64,000 bases of DNA from Streptomyces sp. NRRL S-350 (GTDB lineage Bacteria > Actinomycetota > Actinomycetes > Streptomycetales > Streptomycetaceae): NCBI RefSeq assembly GCF_000719705.1, contig NZ_JOHO01000016.1, positions 60,047 through 124,046 of the forward strand, written 5' to 3'. Positions 8,353 through 15,777 of the stretch are shown one piece after another; the stretch's first letter is position 1, and each line of letters starts with the position of its first letter. A model generated the notes under the pieces. That model was not told where the DNA came from. It saw nothing but the letters and a program-made list of their open reading frames with translations, and did no database searches. The translations under genes were made by a program, and so were the position numbers.

Positions 8353-9197
8353 GTCGGCCGCCGCTGCGGCAACGGTTCGTCGGCCGGGTTCGTCGCGTCG
8401 GCCGCGTCCGGCGCGGGCCCGTCCGCCGGGTTCGTCGCGTCGGCCGTCTCCGGCGCGGCCGACCGCTCGGCCCGGGCGACGCCCAGGGCCAGCACGGCCA
8501 GCCAGAGCGCGACCAGCAGCACCTGCAGCCGCTGCCCGGCCCCGAGCGCCCAGGTGCCGCGCCCGGCCTGGAAGGCGGCGATCGCGGTGAGGCTCCAGCC
8601 GGTGGCGAGCAGTTCGGCACCCAGCAGCCACGGCCCGAACCGGCGCACGGGCGGCCACCAGCCGTGGCGGCGGGCGGCGACGGTGAGCGCGACCAGCGCG
8701 GTGAGGGCGCCGAGCATCGCCAGGCTGCTGGTGACGCCGTGCGCGGTGTGGGTGGCGGGGACGAGCCCGGCGGTCTCCCGGGCGGCGCACATCTCGTCGC
8801 TGGTGGGGGCGCAGCTGAGCGGCAGCCGGGAGTCGGCTGCGGTCGCGGCGCCGAACAGGGCCAGGGCGGACCAGCCGACGAGCGCCCAGCGGTCGCGCCG
8901 GGAGGCCCCGGGCCGGCCGGTTCCGGCGGCGACGCCCGTTCCGGTGGCTGCGCCGGTGGCGAGGGCGGTGCCGGCGGCGGCGAGCAGGCAGAGCCCTGCG
9001 GCCAGGTCGGTGGCCCGGAACAGGCCGCCCAGCGGCTGGTCCTCGGCGGCGAGTTCGCTGATGTACGCCTGCACCGGGTCGAGCCCGGTGCTCAGCACGA
9101 CCTCCAGCACCCACGCCGTGTACGCCACGGCGCTGAGCAGCAGCAGGCCGGCGACCGTCGTCCGGGCGGCGCGGTGTCCTGGCTGGGGGCTGGGCAC
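8349..9197 (-). CDS. DUF998-like multi-pass membrane protein
   Basis: A 282-residue predicted membrane protein starting at GTG 9197. Hydrophobic helices occur near residues 15-35, 62-85, 105-125, 155-175, 188-210 and 220-240. The loop after helix 1 (LDPVQAYISELAAEDQP) resembles the conserved segment of DUF998 proteins. A Cys-containing loop (LSCAPTSDEMCAA) and THTAHGVTS sit between helices. The C-terminal tail repeats DATNPAD twice, from an imperfect DNA repeat at about 8380-8460. It heads a two-gene unit with the downstream hydrolase. Family assignment is moderate and no biochemical function is known. Confidence 0.75.
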   Translation of the reverse strand: MPSPQPGHRAARTTVAGLLLLSAVAYTAWVLEVVLSTGLDPVQAYISELAAEDQPLGGLFRATDLAAGLCLLAAAGTALATGAATGTGVAAGTGRPGASRRDRWALVGWSALALFGAATAADSRLPLSCAPTSDEMCAARETAGLVPATHTAHGVTSSLAMLGALTALVALTVAARRHGWWPPVRRFGPWLLGAELLATGWSLTAIAAFQAGRGTWALGAGQRLQVLLVALWLAVLALGVARAERSAAPETADATNPADGPAPDAADATNPADEPLPQRRPT

Positions 9198-9319
9198 GGT
9201 TCCACCCTAACCAGCGGCGAACTCCGCCCCAACCGGAAGGGGAGGGGCGGATCGGACGGCGGAGGACGGAGTGGTTCGAGGCACCCCTCCGGACCGTGTA
9301 TTGTTTTCCGCGTCAGCAG

Positions 9320-9393
9320 GCGCCGCTAGCTCAGTTGGTTAGAGCAGCTGACTCTTAATCAGCGGGTCCGGGGTTCGAGTCCCTGGCGGCGCA
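9320..9393 (+). tRNA. tRNA-Lys (CTT anticodon), copy 2
   Basis: Identical in all 74 bases to the tRNA at 7225-7298, with the same fold and anticodon. The immediate upstream DNA is also similar (GTGTA-N13-CGTCAGCA/G), so the promoter was copied with the gene. No CCA is encoded. Confidence 0.97.
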
Positions 9394-9400
9394 CAGACAC

Positions 9401-9441
9401 CGGGGAGCCTCTCGCAGCAGCGAGGGGCTCCCCGATTTTTT
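9401..9441 (+). terminator. Rho-independent terminator after tRNA-Lys copy 2
   Basis: Arms CGGGGAGCCTCTCGC (9401-9415) and GCGAGGGGCTCCCCG (9420-9434) form a 15-bp stem with an AGCA loop, followed by A and six T. This is the clearest classical terminator in the window. Confidence 0.93.
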
Positions 9442-9618
9442 GGGCCCTCGACGTCCGATTTGTGTGTGATGTCGGTCTCGATCCGCGATCCGACGGAGCC
9501 ATCCGGCCCGTCCCGCCCGTCCAGGGCAGTACAACCGGAAACGGGGCGAAGGTCCCCGTCCCCGATGACCCCCATTCGTGCAGGCTGCTCAGGTCCGCTC
9601 CGCAGGAAAGGCCGCGCT

Positions 9619-12042
9619 TTGTCCCGAAACGCCCAGGGCGGCCGTCGCACGCCGTCGATCAGTCTCCGGCCGGTCAAGCGGCTCAGGCGCCCCACGGCCC
9701 CGCTCGGCGGGTCCGGCGGGTCCGGCGGCGGGAAGCCGCGCCGTCCTCGGCGCACCGGCTGGCGCCGACTGATACCCACCTGGCGGATGACCCTGCTCGG
9801 CTTCGTCTCCGCCCTGCTGCTCGGCATCGGCCTGTTCGCGCTGGGGATCACGCTGGTGAAGGTCCCGGACGCGCACGCCGCCGCCACCGCGCAGAGCAAC
9901 ACCTGGCTCTACGCCGACGGCTCGGTGATCACCCGCACCGGCCAGACCAACCGGCAGAACGTCACCCTGGACAAGGTCTCCCCCGCCGCCCAGCACGCCG
10001 CGCTGGCCGCCGAGGACCGGAACTTCTACGGCGAGGGCGCGGTCAACGTCCAGGGCCTGGTCCGCGCCGCCGTCAACACGGCCAAGGGCGAGGGCACCCA
10101 GGGTGGCTCCACCATCACGCAGCAGTACGTGAAGAACACCTACCTGAGCCAGAAGCAGTCGATCACCCGCAAGGTGAAGGAACTCTTCATCGCCATCAAG
10201 GTGGACGCCACCGAGAGCAAGGCGGACATCCTCTCCGGCTACCTGAACACCTCCTACTACGGCCGCGGGGCCTACGGCATCCAGGCCGCGGCCCAGGCGT
10301 ACTTCGGGATCGACGCCTCGGCGCTCGACCCCGCGCAGGGCGCCTACCTGGCCACCCTGCTGAACGCGCCGAGCGCCTACGACGTGGCCACCGCGACCGC
10401 GGCGGGCAAGCAGAACGCCGTCAACCGCTGGAACTACGTGCTGGACGGCATGGTCAAGGAGGGCTGGCTCTCCGCCGGCGAACGGGCCGCGACCGCCTTT
10501 CCCGACGTCCGTGACCCGCAGCCCAACCCGGGCCTGTTCGGCCAGTCCGGCTACCTGGTGGACGCGGCCACCCAGTACCTCACCTCGACCGGGGTCATCA
10601 GCGAGACGGAGCTGGCCAAGGGCGGCTACACGATCAAGCTGAGCATCGACCCGGCCCGCCAGCAGGCGCTGCAGGACTCCGTCCAGGCGCAGCTGCACGA
10701 CACCCTGAACCCGGACAAGCGGAAGAAGGACGCGGCCGCCCAGGCCGGTGCCGCCTCCGTGGACCCGAAGACCGGCGCGGTCGTCGCCCTGTACGGCGGC
10801 GTCGACTACCTGAAGCACTACGTCGACAACGCGACCCGGCGCGACTACCAGGCCGGTTCGACGTTCAAGGCGATCGCCCTGGCCGCGGCGTTCGAGAACG
10901 GTGCCAAGACCCAGGACGGCCGCACCGTCACCCCGCGGACGATCTACGACGGCACCAGCGGCCGGAAGGTCCGCGGCGGCAAGGGCACCCCGTACGCGCC
11001 GCCGAACGAGGGGGACCGGAGCTACGGCCAGATCACCCTGCAGCAGGCCGTCGACTGGTCGGTGAACTCGGCGTTCGCCCAGCTCGCGCAGGACACCGGG
11101 CTGCAGAAGGTCAAGGACACCGGCATCGCGCTGGGCCTGCCCGGCAACACCCCGGGGCTCGACCCGGTGCCGTCCATCCCGCTGGGTGCGGCCACCCCGA
11201 GCGTGCTCGACATGGCGGGCGTCTACGCCACGCTGGACAACGGCGGCAAGCAGATCACCCCGTGGCTGGTGCAGTCGGTGGACCGCGAGGGCGAGGCCGT
11301 GCCGCTGCCCGCGCACAAGACCACCCAGGCGATCAGCGCGGACACCGCCAACCAGGTCACCTCGATGCTCCAGGGCGTGGTGAGCGACCCGGGCGGCACC
11401 GGCTGGCGGGCGAAGGCCCTCGGCCGCCCGGCGGCGGGCAAGACCGGCACCACCGACGACCAGAAGTCGGTCTGGTTCGTCGGGTACACCCCGGAGCTGG
11501 TCACCTCGGTCGCGCTGTTCGGGCAGGACCCGGGCACGGGCGCCCAGGTCAGCCTGAGCGGTGTCGGCGGGATCGACGGCGCGGCGGGCGGCCAGTACCC
11601 GGCACAGATTTGGACCGGGTACATGAAGGCCGCGCTCAAGGGCGTGCCGGTCGGCGACTTCCCGACTCCGGCCGACGGCGGCGACTCCTCCGGCGCCACC
11701 GACCTGCCGACCGCCCCGAGCACGCCGAGCGGCACCCCGTCGACGGGCGCGGCCACCGGCGGCCCGAGCAGCGCGGCCACCCCGCCGACCGACGGGTCGG
11801 GAGCCGGGGCGAGCACGCCGAGCGGCGGCACCGCCGGCGGCGGGGCGACCACGGCTCCGACCGCTCCCCCGACCACCCAGCCCACCACCCAGCCCACGTC
11901 CCGTCCCACCGGTCGGCCCACCACCCAGCCGACGCCGACCACCCAGCCCACCACCGGCCCGACCACGCAGCCGACCACCAAGCCCACGGGCGGGGCCGAC
12001 CCGCTCGTGGGCGCGGGGGCCTCGTCAGGCTCCGGGGGCTGA
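9619..12042 (+). CDS. Class A penicillin-binding protein (transglycosylase-transpeptidase)
   Basis: A bifunctional peptidoglycan synthase of about 807 residues. I chose TTG 9619 because AGGAAAGG lies seven bases upstream; a longer frame opens earlier but has no good ribosome site. A basic cytoplasmic tail is followed by one membrane helix (about 57-80). The GT51 domain has the catalytic Glu in EDRNFY (Glu132) and the motifs GGSTITQQYVKN and GRGAYGIQ. The transpeptidase has STFK (Ser414), SVN and KTGTT (Lys608). The last about 130 residues are Pro/Thr/Gly/Ser-rich with TTQPT-like repeats, probably an extended wall-spanning tail. A paralogue begins at 61779. It lies just after a tRNA terminator and likely has its own promoter. 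Confidence 0.95.
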   Translation: MSRNAQGGRRTPSISLRPVKRLRRPTAPLGGSGGSGGGKPRRPRRTGWRRLIPTWRMTLLGFVSALLLGIGLFALGITLVKVPDAHAAATAQSNTWLYADGSVITRTGQTNRQNVTLDKVSPAAQHAALAAEDRNFYGEGAVNVQGLVRAAVNTAKGEGTQGGSTITQQYVKNTYLSQKQSITRKVKELFIAIKVDATESKADILSGYLNTSYYGRGAYGIQAAAQAYFGIDASALDPAQGAYLATLLNAPSAYDVATATAAGKQNAVNRWNYVLDGMVKEGWLSAGERAATAFPDVRDPQPNPGLFGQSGYLVDAATQYLTSTGVISETELAKGGYTIKLSIDPARQQALQDSVQAQLHDTLNPDKRKKDAAAQAGAASVDPKTGAVVALYGGVDYLKHYVDNATRRDYQAGSTFKAIALAAAFENGAKTQDGRTVTPRTIYDGTSGRKVRGGKGTPYAPPNEGDRSYGQITLQQAVDWSVNSAFAQLAQDTGLQKVKDTGIALGLPGNTPGLDPVPSIPLGAATPSVLDMAGVYATLDNGGKQITPWLVQSVDREGEAVPLPAHKTTQAISADTANQVTSMLQGVVSDPGGTGWRAKALGRPAAGKTGTTDDQKSVWFVGYTPELVTSVALFGQDPGTGAQVSLSGVGGIDGAAGGQYPAQIWTGYMKAALKGVPVGDFPTPADGGDSSGATDLPTAPSTPSGTPSTGAATGGPSSAATPPTDGSGAGASTPSGGTAGGGATTAPTAPPTTQPTTQPTSRPTGRPTTQPTPTTQPTTGPTTQPTTKPTGGADPLVGAGASSGSGG

Positions 12043-12047
12043 CCGGC

Positions 12048-12078
12048 GGGCGCGGGGCCGCAGTCCGGTCCCGCGCCC
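12048..12078 (+). terminator. Stem-loop after the class A PBP gene
   Basis: GGGCGCGGG (12048-12056) pairs with CCCGCGCCC (12070-12078), a 9-bp G+C stem six bases past the stop codon. There is no T-tract. It is directly followed by an 18-bp tandem repeat. Confidence 0.65.
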
Positions 12079-12131
12079 GCACTGGCGGTCAGGTCGGCAC
12101 TGGCAGTCAGGTCGGCACTGCGATCAGGTCG
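12079..12131. repeat. 18-bp tandem repeat, about 3 copies
   Basis: Copies of GCACTGGCRGTCAGGTCG start at 12079, 12097 and 12115 (the last lacks one base), followed by a further GCACTGCC. Another of the short arrays found just past stop codons in this window. Confidence 0.85.
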
Positions 12132-12238
12132 GCACTGCCGTCGTCGGCCTGCCTGACCTGGAAGGACGCCGTCCCTGCGGGCGAGTGACGGCGCCGTCGC
12201 GCACCGTGGGCGGCAGGACCGAATAACGAAATGACGCC

Positions 12239-12268
12239 TTACCGAATCATCGGTACGACTGTCACAAT
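12239..12268 (+). promoter_or_regulatory. Candidate promoter of the EamA gene (leaderless)
   Basis: TTACCG (12239-12244) and CACAAT (12263-12268) are 18 bp apart. The GTG start codon follows six bases after the -10 element, so the transcript would begin at or next to the start codon. The gene has no Shine-Dalgarno sequence, which agrees with leaderless translation. Confidence 0.45.
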
Positions 12269-12274
12269 GCGGCG

Positions 12275-13420
12275 GTGCACAGATCAACGGCCTCGCCCAC
12301 CCTCCCTTCGGGCAGATCCCTCGGCCTCGGCCTCGCCCTGGTCTCCGCCTTCGCCTTCGGCGGCTCCGGAACGGCGGCCAAACCGCTCATCGAGGCCGGG
12401 CTCTCCCCGCTCCACGTGGTGTGGCTGCGGGTCACCGGCGCGGCCGTGGCCCTGCTGCCGGTGGCCTACCGGCACCGCGACGCCGTACTGCGCCGCCCCG
12501 GCCTGCTGCTCGGCTTCGGCCTGCTCGCCGTGGCGGGCGTCCAGGCCTGCTACTTCGCCGCGATCTCCCGCATCCCGGTCGGCGTCGCCCTGCTCATCGA
12601 GTACCTCGGGCCGCCGCTGCTGATCGGCTACGTCAGGTTCGTGCAGCGCAAGCCGATCAGCCGTGGCGCGGCCATCGGCGCCGGCGTCGCGGTGGCCGGG
12701 CTCGCCTGCGTGGTCGAGGTGTGGAACGGCCTGGGCTTCGACGCCCTGGGCGTGCTCTTCGCGCTCGGCGCGGCCTTCTGCCAGGTCGGCTACTTCCTGC
12801 TCGCCGACGCCGGCCGCCGAGGCGAGCGGCCGGTGGATCCGCTGGCCGTCAGCGCGTACGGACTGCTCGTCGGCGCCGTCCTGCTCACCGCCGTCGCCCG
12901 CCCCTGGCAGGCCGACTGGGGACCGCTCGGCGGCGACGTGGTGATGAACGGGCACACCCTGCCGGCGTTCGTCCCGGCCGCCTGGATGGTCCTGATCGCG
13001 ACCGTACTGGCCTACCTGACGGGCGTGGTCTCCGTCGGGTACCTCTCGCCGCCGGTCGCCGGGGTGGTCGCCAACCTGGAGGCGGTGGTCGCCACCGTGC
13101 TGGCCTGGGTGCTGCTGGGCGAGCGCCTGGGACTGTCGCAGATCGTGGGCGGCGTGCTGGTGCTGGCCGGGGCCTTCGCGGCTCAGGTGAGCAAGGCGGG
13201 GGCGGCTCCGGCGGAGGCGGCGGGCGCAGCGGTGGCAGGTGCGGCGGTCGCGGGCGCAGCGGTGGCAGGTGCGGCGGTCGCGGGCGCAGCGGTGGCAGGT
13301 GCGGCGCCTGCGGGGCCGGCCCCGGATCCGGCTCCGCAGGACCGGGTGGTCGCCGAGCACGGGATCAGCGGGACCGGCGGGATCAGCGGCCGGTCCAGCC
13401 GAACCAGTCGAGGTGATTGA
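12275..13420 (+). CDS. EamA-family (DMT superfamily) transporter
   Basis: A 381-residue drug/metabolite-type permease with two EamA halves and about ten hydrophobic helices. The first half runs from LGLGLALVSAFAFGGSG through LLIEYLGPPLLIGYVR; the second ends with VVANLEAVVATVLAWVLLGE. RhaT-like proteins of this type export amino acids or other small metabolites; the substrate here is unknown. The GTG start has no ribosome site but a promoter-like pair just upstream. The last about 75 residues are odd: an Ala/Gly/Val tract built from a 30-bp tandem repeat (AGAAVAGAAV units), then a polar tail. The tail overlaps the convergent signal peptidase gene by 38 bp. Confidence 0.9.
   Translation: MHRSTASPTLPSGRSLGLGLALVSAFAFGGSGTAAKPLIEAGLSPLHVVWLRVTGAAVALLPVAYRHRDAVLRRPGLLLGFGLLAVAGVQACYFAAISRIPVGVALLIEYLGPPLLIGYVRFVQRKPISRGAAIGAGVAVAGLACVVEVWNGLGFDALGVLFALGAAFCQVGYFLLADAGRRGERPVDPLAVSAYGLLVGAVLLTAVARPWQADWGPLGGDVVMNGHTLPAFVPAAWMVLIATVLAYLTGVVSVGYLSPPVAGVVANLEAVVATVLAWVLLGERLGLSQIVGGVLVLAGAFAAQVSKAGAAPAEAAGAAVAGAAVAGAAVAGAAVAGAAVAGAAPAGPAPDPAPQDRVVAEHGISGTGGISGRSSRTSRGD
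13221..13306. repeat. 30-bp in-frame tandem repeat in the EamA C-terminus, 2.9 copies
   Basis: Units start at 13221, 13251 and 13281 and encode AGAAVAGAAV. The unit length is a multiple of three, so copy-number change would alter tail length without a frameshift. Confidence 0.9.
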
Positions 13421-14180
13421 GCGGCCACACGACGGCCGACACCGGGCCGACCACGTTGCCCACCGGCACGGCGCCGCCGCCGGGGCCGCGCTGGTGGTAG
13501 CGGGAGTCCGCCGAGTCGCTGCGGTGGTCGCCCTCGACCCAGACGTAGCCCGCGGGCACCTTGACCGGCCCGAAGTCCAGGCCGGCGCAGGAGTCGTCAC
13601 CGGCGTGGAGGTACGGCTCGTCGACCTTGCGCCCGTCGACGCTCAGGGTGGTGCCCTCGCACTGCACGGTCTGGCCGCCGGTCGCGATGACCCGCTTGAC
13701 CAGGTAGTTGTCGTCCTTCGGCGGCACCAGCCCGACGAAGCTGAGCACCGAGCTCACCGTGTCGGTGATCGGGTTCGGGTCCGCGGGCTGCGGCGGCAGC
13801 CAGCCCCCGGGATCCTTGAACACCACCGGCTGCCCCGGCTCCGGCTCCCAGCCGGTCAGCGGCGCCAGCTTGTTCACCCCGACCCGGTCGCCGATCCGCA
13901 GGGTGTTCTCCATCGAACCGGACGGGATGGAGAACACCTGGAACAGGCAGGTCTTGATCAGCAGCGCGACCACCAGACCCACCGCGGCCATCGCCGGCAG
14001 CTCGATCCACCACGGCCGGGAGCGGCGGCCCGAGCGGCCCGAGCGGCGACCGCCCGACTCACGCGCCCGGCGCCTGGACTCGGCCCGGCCCCCGGGCACC
14101 CGGTGGGCGTCCGGCGCGGCGGAATCGCCGGGCGTTCCACTGGGGGTTCCGCTGGGCGTTTCGGGCAGGTTCACCGCCAT
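13383..14180 (-). CDS. lepB: Type I signal peptidase
   Basis: A 265-residue membrane serine protease that would cleave signal peptides of exported proteins. A long basic, Arg/Ser-rich cytoplasmic region (residues 1-56) precedes one membrane helix (WWIELPAMAAVGLVVALLIK). The catalytic Ser89 sits in IPSGSMENTL and the general base Lys162 in YLVKRVIATGG. The later box D/E region reads VWVEGDHRSDSADSR. These are all the S26A motifs. Streptomyces usually carry several such peptidases in a cluster elsewhere; this one is solitary, between EamA and chorismate mutase. The ATG 14180 start was taken because the basic tail is typical. Its 3' end overlaps the convergent EamA gene. Confidence 0.95.
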   Translation of the reverse strand: MAVNLPETPSGTPSGTPGDSAAPDAHRVPGGRAESRRRARESGGRRSGRSGRRSRPWWIELPAMAAVGLVVALLIKTCLFQVFSIPSGSMENTLRIGDRVGVNKLAPLTGWEPEPGQPVVFKDPGGWLPPQPADPNPITDTVSSVLSFVGLVPPKDDNYLVKRVIATGGQTVQCEGTTLSVDGRKVDEPYLHAGDDSCAGLDFGPVKVPAGYVWVEGDHRSDSADSRYHQRGPGGGAVPVGNVVGPVSAVVWPLNHLDWFGWTGR

Positions 14181-14358
14181 CGTCGCTGCTCCACCTCTCC
14201 GGCTGGGGAAACCTGCACGCTACGCCAACCGTGGAGCCTGACGAAATCGGGCATTTAGCCGCCACCGACAACTCGGGGTGCCCCCGAGCCGCCCCGGGGC
14301 CCTTCGGAACGGGTGCTCCGCGCGCGGGAGTTCCCGCCCGGCCCCCGCGGCTCGCCCT

Positions 14359-14694
14359 TCAGGCGCGGGCGATGGCCTCGTGGTGGCGGATGACCTCGGC
14401 GATGATGAAGTTCAGGAACTTCTCAGCGAAGACCGGGTCCAGCTTCGCCCCGGCGGCCAGTTCCCGGAGCCGCTCGATCTGGTCCCGCTCGCGCGCCGGG
14501 TCGGCCGGCGGCAGCTTGTGCTCGGCCTTGAGCCGGCCCACCTGCTGGGTCGCCTTGAACCGCTCGGCCAGCATGTGGACCACCGCGGCGTCGATGTTGT
14601 CGATGCTCTCGCGCAGGCTGGTCAGCTCCGCGCGTACGGCGTCGTCGATCCCCTCGGGCAGGCCGGCGTCGGGGGTCGTGGGGTGGTCCGTCAT
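14359..14694 (-). CDS. Chorismate mutase (AroQ fold)
   Basis: A 111-residue monofunctional AroQ-type enzyme converting chorismate to prephenate for Phe/Tyr synthesis. The ATG at 14694 has GGGAGC upstream. The sequence has the family layout: LTSLRESIDNIDAAVVHMLA (helix 1, substrate-contacting Arg), KATQQVGRLKAEHKLPPADP (second Arg/Lys region) and the C-terminal helix FAEKFLNFIIAEVIRHH. No secretion signal is present, so it is the cytoplasmic form. It is a stand-alone gene, 178 bp from the signal peptidase start on the same strand, with no other aromatic genes nearby. Confidence 0.92.
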   Translation of the reverse strand: MTDHPTTPDAGLPEGIDDAVRAELTSLRESIDNIDAAVVHMLAERFKATQQVGRLKAEHKLPPADPARERDQIERLRELAAGAKLDPVFAEKFLNFIIAEVIRHHEAIARA

Positions 14695-14962
14695 CGGGGC
14701 GGCTCCCGGTGTCTGAGTGGGCGCCCGGCCGTACGGCGGCCGGGCTCGGGCCCGGGCAAATCTAACAGGGCCCCTGCTCCGGGCCCTCACGATCACCCGG
14801 ATCCGTCCACGATCCGGACAGCCGTCCGGTCGGTGCCCGTCCGCCGGGCCGCCCGTGCGGTCCGGCGTGCACACGGGGCGGCGGGCGGGGCGGCCCGTAG
14901 GGTGGGACGTGCATGACCGGAAGTGTCCGCACAGCCGTCCGCCAGCAATGGAGGTACCGATC

Positions 14963-15388
14963 GTGGCAACCACCCGCACCGCCCGCACGGCCTGGGAGGG
15001 CGACCTCCTCCACGGGCAGGGCCAGACGTCCTTCGAATCGTCCGGCATCGGCACGTTCCCGGTGTCCTGGCCGGCCCGCGCCGAGCAGGCCAACGGCAAG
15101 ACCAGCCCGGAGGAGCTCATCGCGGCCGCCCACTCGGCCTGCTTCTCGATGGCCCTGTCGCACGGCCTCACCGGTGCCGGCACCCCGCCCACCACGCTGG
15201 ACACCCAGGCCGACGTCACCTTCCAGCCGGGCGAGGGCATCACCGGCATCCACCTGACCGTCACCGGCGACGTGCCCGGCCTGGACCAGGCGGGCTTCGT
15301 CAAGGCCGCCGAGGACGCCAAGGCCAACTGCCCGGTCAGCCAGGCCCTGACCGGCACCACCATCACCCTCACGGCCAACCTCGCCTGA
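14963..15388 (+). CDS. OsmC/Ohr-family peroxidase
   Basis: A 141-residue thiol peroxidase of the OsmC family, which reduces organic or fatty-acid hydroperoxides. The two redox cysteines are Cys60 (HSACFSMAL) and Cys123 (KANCPVSQAL), at the expected spacing, and the Glu of SPEELIAAAHSAC is also present. The GTG at 14963 is fixed by GGAGGT at 14950-14955, seven bases upstream. It belongs to the shorter OsmC branch (opening RTAWEGDL) rather than the Ohr branch. The neighbours do not suggest a pathway, and no MarR-type OhrR regulator is adjacent. A large inverted repeat lies about 75 bp past the stop. Confidence 0.93.
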   Translation: MATTRTARTAWEGDLLHGQGQTSFESSGIGTFPVSWPARAEQANGKTSPEELIAAAHSACFSMALSHGLTGAGTPPTTLDTQADVTFQPGEGITGIHLTVTGDVPGLDQAGFVKAAEDAKANCPVSQALTGTTITLTANLA

Positions 15389-15463
15389 GACTCCCTCCCG
15401 CCCGGCACCGGCCGTGACCCATCGCGGCCCACTACCGGCCCGCTCCCGGCGCGCAACCAGCGC

Positions 15464-15525
15464 CCGGGGGCGCGGCTTCGGCGCACGCGCCCCCGGTGCA
15501 CATCATGTGATGTGTACCGGGGGCG
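15464..15525. terminator. Overlapping, mutually exclusive stem-loops after the OsmC gene
   Basis: Stem 1 pairs CCGGGGGCGCG (15464-15474) with CGCGCCCCCGG (15486-15496). Stem 2 is an 18-bp inverted repeat, CGCCCCCGGTGCACATCA (15488-15505) with TGATGTGTACCGGGGGCG (15508-15525), separated by TG and with one G-T pair. The CGCCCCC segment is shared, so only one stem can form at a time in RNA. Its simplest role is termination of the OsmC mRNA. The central CACATCA/TGATGTG dyad also looks like a protein-binding site. Confidence 0.65.
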
Positions 15526-15777
15526 TCCGCATGTACCGCCATCCATGATCACAAAGGGGGCGAATCACCCTGGCGGCGGTCACCGCGCGTTGCCGTCGCG
15601 GCCTATGATCGGCCGCAGCGCCCTGTTCTTCACGCGGGTCCCCGCGCGACAGCGCCCCTCCCGGGCGCCCCGCAGCGGACCGACTCCGAGGACCGCGACA
15701 GAGTGCGCAGCCGACCGCCGGGTCACGACTGGCCGGCCGGACCATCGTCAAGCGTCAGCAGCGGACGGGAGCATGCC

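Noticed and set aside
7225..9393. Integrated mobile element between the tRNA-Lys copies
   Set aside because: No integrase, excisionase or plasmid gene lies between them, and both tRNA genes are full length, so integrase-driven insertion is not supported.
7244..9460. Minus-strand frames ending CAPPGTRTPDPLIKSQLL opposite both tRNA genes
   Set aside because: This peptide is the reverse-strand reading of the tRNA-Lys sequence itself, a well-known spurious product; the real genes in the area are elsewhere.
9460..9618. Extended N-terminus of the first class A PBP from GTG 9460
   Set aside because: The extra codons are low-complexity and without a ribosome site, while TTG 9619 has AGGAAAGG at ideal distance.
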